Assembly (NCBI GenBank): GCA_003254925.1
Contig: QANZ01032554.1
Coordinates: 4,949-68,948, forward strand
Length of the DNA: 64,000 nt
DNA from: Chamaecrista fasciculata
Lineage: Eukaryota > Streptophyta > Magnoliopsida > Fabales > Fabaceae
Direction of reading: 5' to 3'
The notes under the pieces were generated by a model. It had not been told where the DNA came from and did not search any database. It saw nothing but the letters and a program-made list of their open reading frames with translations. The translations under genes and the position numbers were made by a program. Shown piece after piece: positions 58,695 to 64,000 of this stretch. Numbering within the stretch: the first letter of the stretch is position 1; each line of letters opens with the position of its first letter.

Positions 58695-60233
58695 ATTCTA
58701 CAATTTTAAGATATGAAAAATTTATTAGCAGATAAAATACTTCCACTATTTTATAAAACTCAGTGAAATTTATTATTAGTGGCTAAGATCCATATTTCAC
58801 CAAAATTTACCGTCGCGGAGGCGATCATGCACCTTTTGGTTATTTAGGTAGGTAACTCTTACCAATCACATCTCATGTGACTCTTAGATCCTTATGGGAC
58901 TGTATCATCTTATGATACTTATTATGGCATGTTTATCCCATCTAATGCCTTGAGGTCCAAAACCGTTTTGATAACCCCATTAAGTCACACGGTAAAACAT
59001 GTGAATGGCTAAATTCAAGATAACGAGGCGGAGGCCCAACCCCATATCATCAAGGCCCAACTGCTATACGTGTCGCGGAGGCGATCACCGTATCCAAAGA
59101 ACCAAGATTTCAATAGGCGTTATATTGAAAATCCCATTCACCCGTGTCTCCTCAAGGTCAAGGCAGATACGTGTCGCGGAGGCGATCACCGCTCCACGAT
59201 GAACAAGATTTTGACAGGGTGTTTTAGCGATGGCATTACGACTTAAGATTTTCTAAAAGAGTTTGATTTTTATTTAAAATATTCCGATTTGGTTGTTTAA
59301 TTCTAAAACTCTTTTAAAATTAAACGAGTCATGCCACATGTTTATTTCCCCATGTATCTCATACATATAAACATGTGTCTGGATTTTGTATCTCATACAA
59401 ATCCCACGCTCGTATCGTATACGTGGCTATAGCGCATTGTTGATTTAAGCATGTTAAAATCGCACCTAAGCATACATCTAGCGCATCTCATACATCTAAA
59501 TGCAATGCAGCACACCGTGTTTAGATATGGCTCATCTACCCTAGAATTCTCCCAAGCCAATGAGAGAACTTTTCTAAAAGAAAAATAAAATTACAAGTGA
59601 ATAAACCCCAGTTGCATTGAGGTATAAACAGAAAGTAAAATTACATAAGAGTAGAGGGAGACGACACGCAGGCCGTATTTACCAAAATAAACCTCCTAGA
59701 GCCATATCCAACACCACACATTCAAATATGAACAATTCATATAAAACATGTCAAACACGGTAACTAAACACACATATTTAAAACTCTTTTAAAATTGTGT
59801 TTAATTTTAGGGTTGTGCAATTTTAACATGCCTTTTCTTGAAATTTAGGCCTATTATCAATAATTATAAAATTCAAGAATCTAATTCAAGAATTTCGAAT
59901 TATTGACCCAAAATTTATAAAATTCCAAATTTTAATAAATTTAAACCATCTTTATAATATTATAATTAAAACACTTTTAATTATAAATATATAAAGATTT
60001 CGACTTAGGCCCAAAAATTCAAGAAAATTATCCAAATCAATCTCATTGATTTATTTATGTATCTCATACATAATTTTGCACATTAGTTTGTAAAATCGAC
60101 TTTAGCCCAAAATTGTTCGGTGAATTTTGTAAAACTAAAACTGTGATTGAAAGCGGTAAACACACAAACTTCATACATCTCATGTACAAACAAACAGTTT
60201 TAAATCCAAGAACTAGCGTGGCTCTGATACCAC
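58695..60233 (-). other. Leader of E7 right unit with hairpin repeats and primer site
   Basis: Hairpin motifs in reverse are at about 58813, 59071 and 59173, as in the left unit. The primer-binding site complement ends at 60233 next to the right LTR. Confidence 0.8.
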
Positions 60234-62612
60234 TGTTGGGAATTCAAGGGCGCCTAAGGCAGCGGAAGCATGAAAAACTGTAAATAAAAAAAACTTTAAA
60301 CGCCCAGGTCCAAGAATTCCCGAACGGATCCGCTAGCTGAATTTAAAACTTTTGGTTAAGTGGTATACCTCACGAGTTTCAATCGTTTAGTTGAACGGGG
60401 CGTTTCCAAGAAGTCCACGTGACGCGTCCTTCCTCCGCCGGTAATCCACACGAACAGTTTGGAGATGCCTAGGTGCTAGCCTCCTTCACTTCTCAAGTGA
60501 ATCCGGAACCTTTATCTACGGGTGTTCTTTTAATTCAAGAACTCTTCTTGAATTATCAAGAACTCTTTGGCGCCTTGATCAAGAACTCTTCTTGATCCCA
60601 CACAACCTTGTCACACAATATTAACTCTTAATATTGTGCGCCACTTTCTCTCTCTAGGAAAGCAAGGATGCGATTTTCTCTCTCTTCTCACCAAAGGCAA
60701 AATCGAATTTTCCTTCTAAGAAGAACTAGGCTAAGTCGACTTTTCTATGTGCATGAGGCTCTCACCCTTTTGTGATTTCACTCTCAAGAATCCAATTCTT
60801 GTGTGTTATCTCTCACTTATCAAAGAATCCAATTCTTCTCTAAGTCTCTTATGAAAGTCGACCTAGGCTTTCCTATTTATAGGGTTTGGGGACTTTGATA
60901 ATTATAATTTTAGGAAGGCCTAAAATTATATAATTATCAAACCATAATATTATGATATCTTAATATCACAATTTTAGGACTTGATTTCCAATTTAAAATA
61001 TTACCTTAATATTAAAATTGGAATCAAAATGCAATCTTGGAGAATCAATTTGGAAGATCAAATCTTCCCAAATCTCTCTCTCTCCTTCATGCGCCTATCC
61101 TCCCCATATTTTTGTTGGAATTTAATAAATTAAAATAACTAACTAACTCTTAGATAGTTATAACTAATTTGTTATATCCCAACAATATTGAATTAAAGAA
61201 TTCCCAGAATATCTTTAAGTCAATCTCACCAAGTCTCAAACTCTAGATAATTGAATTAAAATATTACATTAATATTTAAATCCAATAGGTCTAAAATTTC
61301 GACTTGCCCTATAATTATGAATTAAAATATTACTTTAATATATTAATTCATCCATTTGAAATCTAGATCAAATCTCATTTGAATTTCAAATTTCAAGCCA
61401 TAACTTTAATTAATAAAACATTTTATTAATTAAATTCCTTGCATATATGAGGCGCCAACCTCATCCTATTTGGACCTAATATTAGTGAATTTAATAAATC
61501 AATAATTTCCTAACTCTTAGGAAAAATATCTAATTTATAATTCCCCTAATATTATAAATAGGAATATAATTGTAAATAGCCTAATCCAATTATCTATTTA
61601 ACAATTATCATATATATATATTTAAAATTGTCTCACAAATCTAAATATAATATATCTGTAGATAATTAATTTAAGACAAGACTTTATGTCCAACAATAAG
61701 CTATGTCTTAAACGGTGTCACAAATGTGACCCACGAATTAGGGTTAACTCGTGTTCCAGCTTGGCATCTGGTTCCTGTCCGCGTGTGACCCAGCAGGCCC
61801 CACGTGAAGTTGGCAGTAAATCATCTCATGACTTACAAGTCGGGAGCGGGCTCTAGCAAGCCATCACGACTACCCAAGACACGTGAGTTATCGTTCTAAC
61901 CCATAAACGACTTAACCTTAGTACTATTCTGTCTAGATCCCTTTTTGTCCTACGATATTTCGGTAAGGATTAGGCATGGGAAAGTCATCCAAAATCCAAA
62001 CCTCAACTTTCTCGATCTCCTGAGTAAGTCCCAAAATCCAGTGTGGCCACACATTCCCTTGGACAGACTCGTCGAGGGGCCCAGTTAAATATCTCCCATC
62101 TCTATGAGGGACAAAATTCCATCTTGGTCAACCACATTCCTCAGCACGACAATCAACCAAACCCGTACTCAGCCCTTATGGCTACCCTGTTACGGATAAC
62201 GTTAGACTAAGCCAAAGCTTGACAACTGTAATGCCGGAATAGTCAAGACCTCAGGTCTAAGGGCATCATGACAGATTGTACAGGAGAGACTAGCTAATGA
62301 CTGAACCCATGCAGGACTCTCCGGGTCGGTCCAGCAACTTGTAACTCTTACATAATTGCACCATGACTCTCGTCCCAGCATCTAGTGTGTGCATCTCATG
62401 CACCGAGGTCATGCTGGTCTTGGTTCAATTCAAGCTCCCACTCGAATGAGCGACCAGGGACTGTTTAGATTAACTATCTCATAATTAATCATGGACTGTT
62501 ATCATAGTAAACATGCTAATAATATGATAACCATTAATTTATCTCCATAAATTAATTGATATGTTCCCAACATATCTAAAGGATGATTGACCCTAGGGCA
62601 CAAACTCCATCA
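60234..62612 (-). repeat. E7 right LTR, 2379 bp
   Basis: The 5' LTR of the right unit, TGTTGGGAATTCAAGG...CTCCATCA, is followed by the target duplication ATGTC and then by E6 LTR sequence. Confidence 0.93.
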
Positions 62613-64000
62613 ATGTCTTGTCTTAAATTTTCTACGGTTTAAATAATTGTTAAGTGATTAACAGGGATTAATTATTTACAATTTAAATATTAGGAATAAT
62701 GAATTAAATAATTCCTAAAAGTTAGGAGATTATTGATTTATAAAATTGCCTAATATTTTGCTTGAGGGTGGCGCCTCATATTTTGGTGATTTAATTAATA
62801 AAAATGTTTTATTAATTTAAGTCATGGATTTGAATTTGAATTTGAGATTCTAGATTTGAATTAAGATATTGGGGTAATATTTTAATTCAATAAAGAATTC
62901 AAATTTTGAATTAAAGATATTATTGTAATATTTTAATTCAAAAACATTGGGATAAAATAAGTTGGTTATGCCTTCCTAATTTTAGGAGTTATTTTTGATT
63001 TATAAAATTCCCAATAAATGTGAGCTAATAGGCGCCTATCTCTTGTGGGTCCTTTTGGAAGATTTGCTCTTCAAATTGATTCTATGAGATAGGGATTTGA
63101 ATTTGAATTAAAATATTATTGTAATATTTTAATTAGATATTCAAGTCTTAAAGATATGATGTTATCAGAATATCATGATTTTATATTTATAAAATTACTA
63201 TAATTTTAGTAAATATAAGCTAAGAAAGTCGCCTAGCTCAAGAGAGAGTTATGTCATGCACATTGTGAAAAGAAAACCCTAGCTCTATAAAAGAAGTCGA
63301 CTTTCCTCCTTGTTGAGAGAGAATTTTCGCCACCCACCTTCCTAGAGAGAGAAGTCGATTTTCCTCTAAGTGTTAGAGAGAGAAATCGAAAGTTGTGGGT
63401 TCTAGGGTTCTTGAGTGAAGAAGAATAAAAGTGGTTTTGTTGCTGTCTTACACTCAGTATTGCGCCACCTAGCCTGGAGTTCAGAGAAGGAGTTCCTGAA
63501 TTCACAAATTGTAGATTGAATCCCGAGTCTCTTTGGAGAAAGAGGCGTGGAGGCTAGCACCTCGTGTTCGGGAAACTGTTCGTGTGGATCACCGGTAGAG
63601 GAAGGACGTGCATACGGACTTCTAGACTCACGAGTATCACCAATCCGATTGAAAGCTTGAGGTATAACACTTTTCATATCTGGTTTTAAATTCAACTAGC
63701 GGATCTCAGGGTTGGATTTTCCTGGGGAGCGCAAGTTTTTTTTTATTTACTGTTTGCTTCCGCTGCGTGTTTTCCCCGGGGATTTCCCAACAGTGGTATC
63801 AGAGCCACGCTACTCCTGGATTTAAAATCATTTTGTGTACATGTGATGTATGCTTGGCGTGTTTTTACCTGTTTCAATCACGTTTTTGGTTTTACAAAAA
63901 ATCCACCGAATGTTTTCTTAAAATTGAATCTACAAGAAAAAGGTGCAAATTTATGTATGTGATACATAAAGAAATCAATATGATTGATTTGGAAATTTTT
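62613..64000 (+). mobile_element. Copia element E6: rest of 5' LTR, primer site and leader
   Basis: The LTR resumes after ATGTC and ends at 63792 in ATTTCCCAACA. TGGTATCAGAGCC (63794-63806), the tRNA primer site, follows, then leader sequence like that of E1 (from 2906) up to the window edge. Gag-pol of E6 lies outside the window. The two LTR parts together make about 2.1 kb, the family norm. Confidence 0.9.

Larger units (their letters stand above)
45883..62612 (-). mobile_element. Tandem copia array E7: LTR-internal-LTR-internal-LTR
   Basis: Three LTRs (45883-48281, 53036-55476 and 60234-62612) share two internal regions (48282-53035 and 55477-60233). All are on the minus strand and flanked once by the target duplication ATGTC (45878-45882 and 62613-62617). 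Each internal region has a polypurine tract (complement AACTCCCAC) at the left and a tRNA primer site (complement GGCTCTGATACCAC) at the right. The gag is a distinct subfamily from E1-E3. Each pol is broken, with many breaks, and the two units are decayed in a closely parallel way. LTR identity looks high, so the insertion is fairly young. Confidence 0.95.

Overview
The window looks like nuclear DNA of a flowering plant, probably a eudicot. It holds two intron-containing plant genes, a tRNA-derived plant SINE, several small DNA transposons (MITEs) and a large nest of Ty1/copia LTR retrotransposons with LTRs of about 2.1-2.4 kb. The species cannot be named from the sequence alone. No rRNA, tRNA gene, CRISPR array or prokaryotic signal was seen.

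Layout. 1-7256: a cut-off copia LTR on the minus strand, 360 bp of unassigned DNA, then a plus-strand copia element (818-7251, target duplication CTAAA). 7257-25400 is the gene island. A mitochondrial uncoupling-protein-like carrier (UCP3/PUMP3 type, 305 aa, two coding exons, + strand, 9193-10883) faces a calcium-dependent protein kinase of the CPK1/CPK2 group (581 aa, seven coding exons, - strand, 24731-11827). The two stop codons are 943 bp apart. The kinase introns hold a SINE, foldback elements, a miniature copia element with intact-looking ends and a 781-bp Mutator-type MITE. 25400-28605 is intergenic: a 129-bp tandem duplication, a MITE, a Ty3/gypsy LTR remnant, two GC-rich hAT-type MITEs and a second LTR-like segment.

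28606-64000 is a Russian doll of copia elements. The outermost minus-strand element (E2) lies in three pieces (28606-32906, 40270-41565, 43693-44689). It is split by a copia element with one unbroken 1320-codon gag-pol frame (E3, 32907-40269, TSD TATCC) and by a solo LTR (41566-43692, TSD AAAGC). At 44690 it is entered by an LTR fragment, which is entered in turn at about 44942 by a plus-strand element (E6) that runs off the window. The LTR of E6 is split by a tandem LTR-internal-LTR-internal-LTR array (E7, 45883-62612, TSD ATGTC). A 278-bp MITE with a 10-bp target duplication sits inside an LTR of E3.

The two host genes show no direct functional link. One is predicted to act in the mitochondrial inner membrane. 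The other is a calcium-sensing kinase predicted to be lipid-anchored to a membrane. The most unusual structures are the tandem array with a mosaic middle LTR, the thrice-repeated hairpin motif in the copia leaders, and the short repeated motifs in kinase intron 5. I did not find a clearly new biological system.
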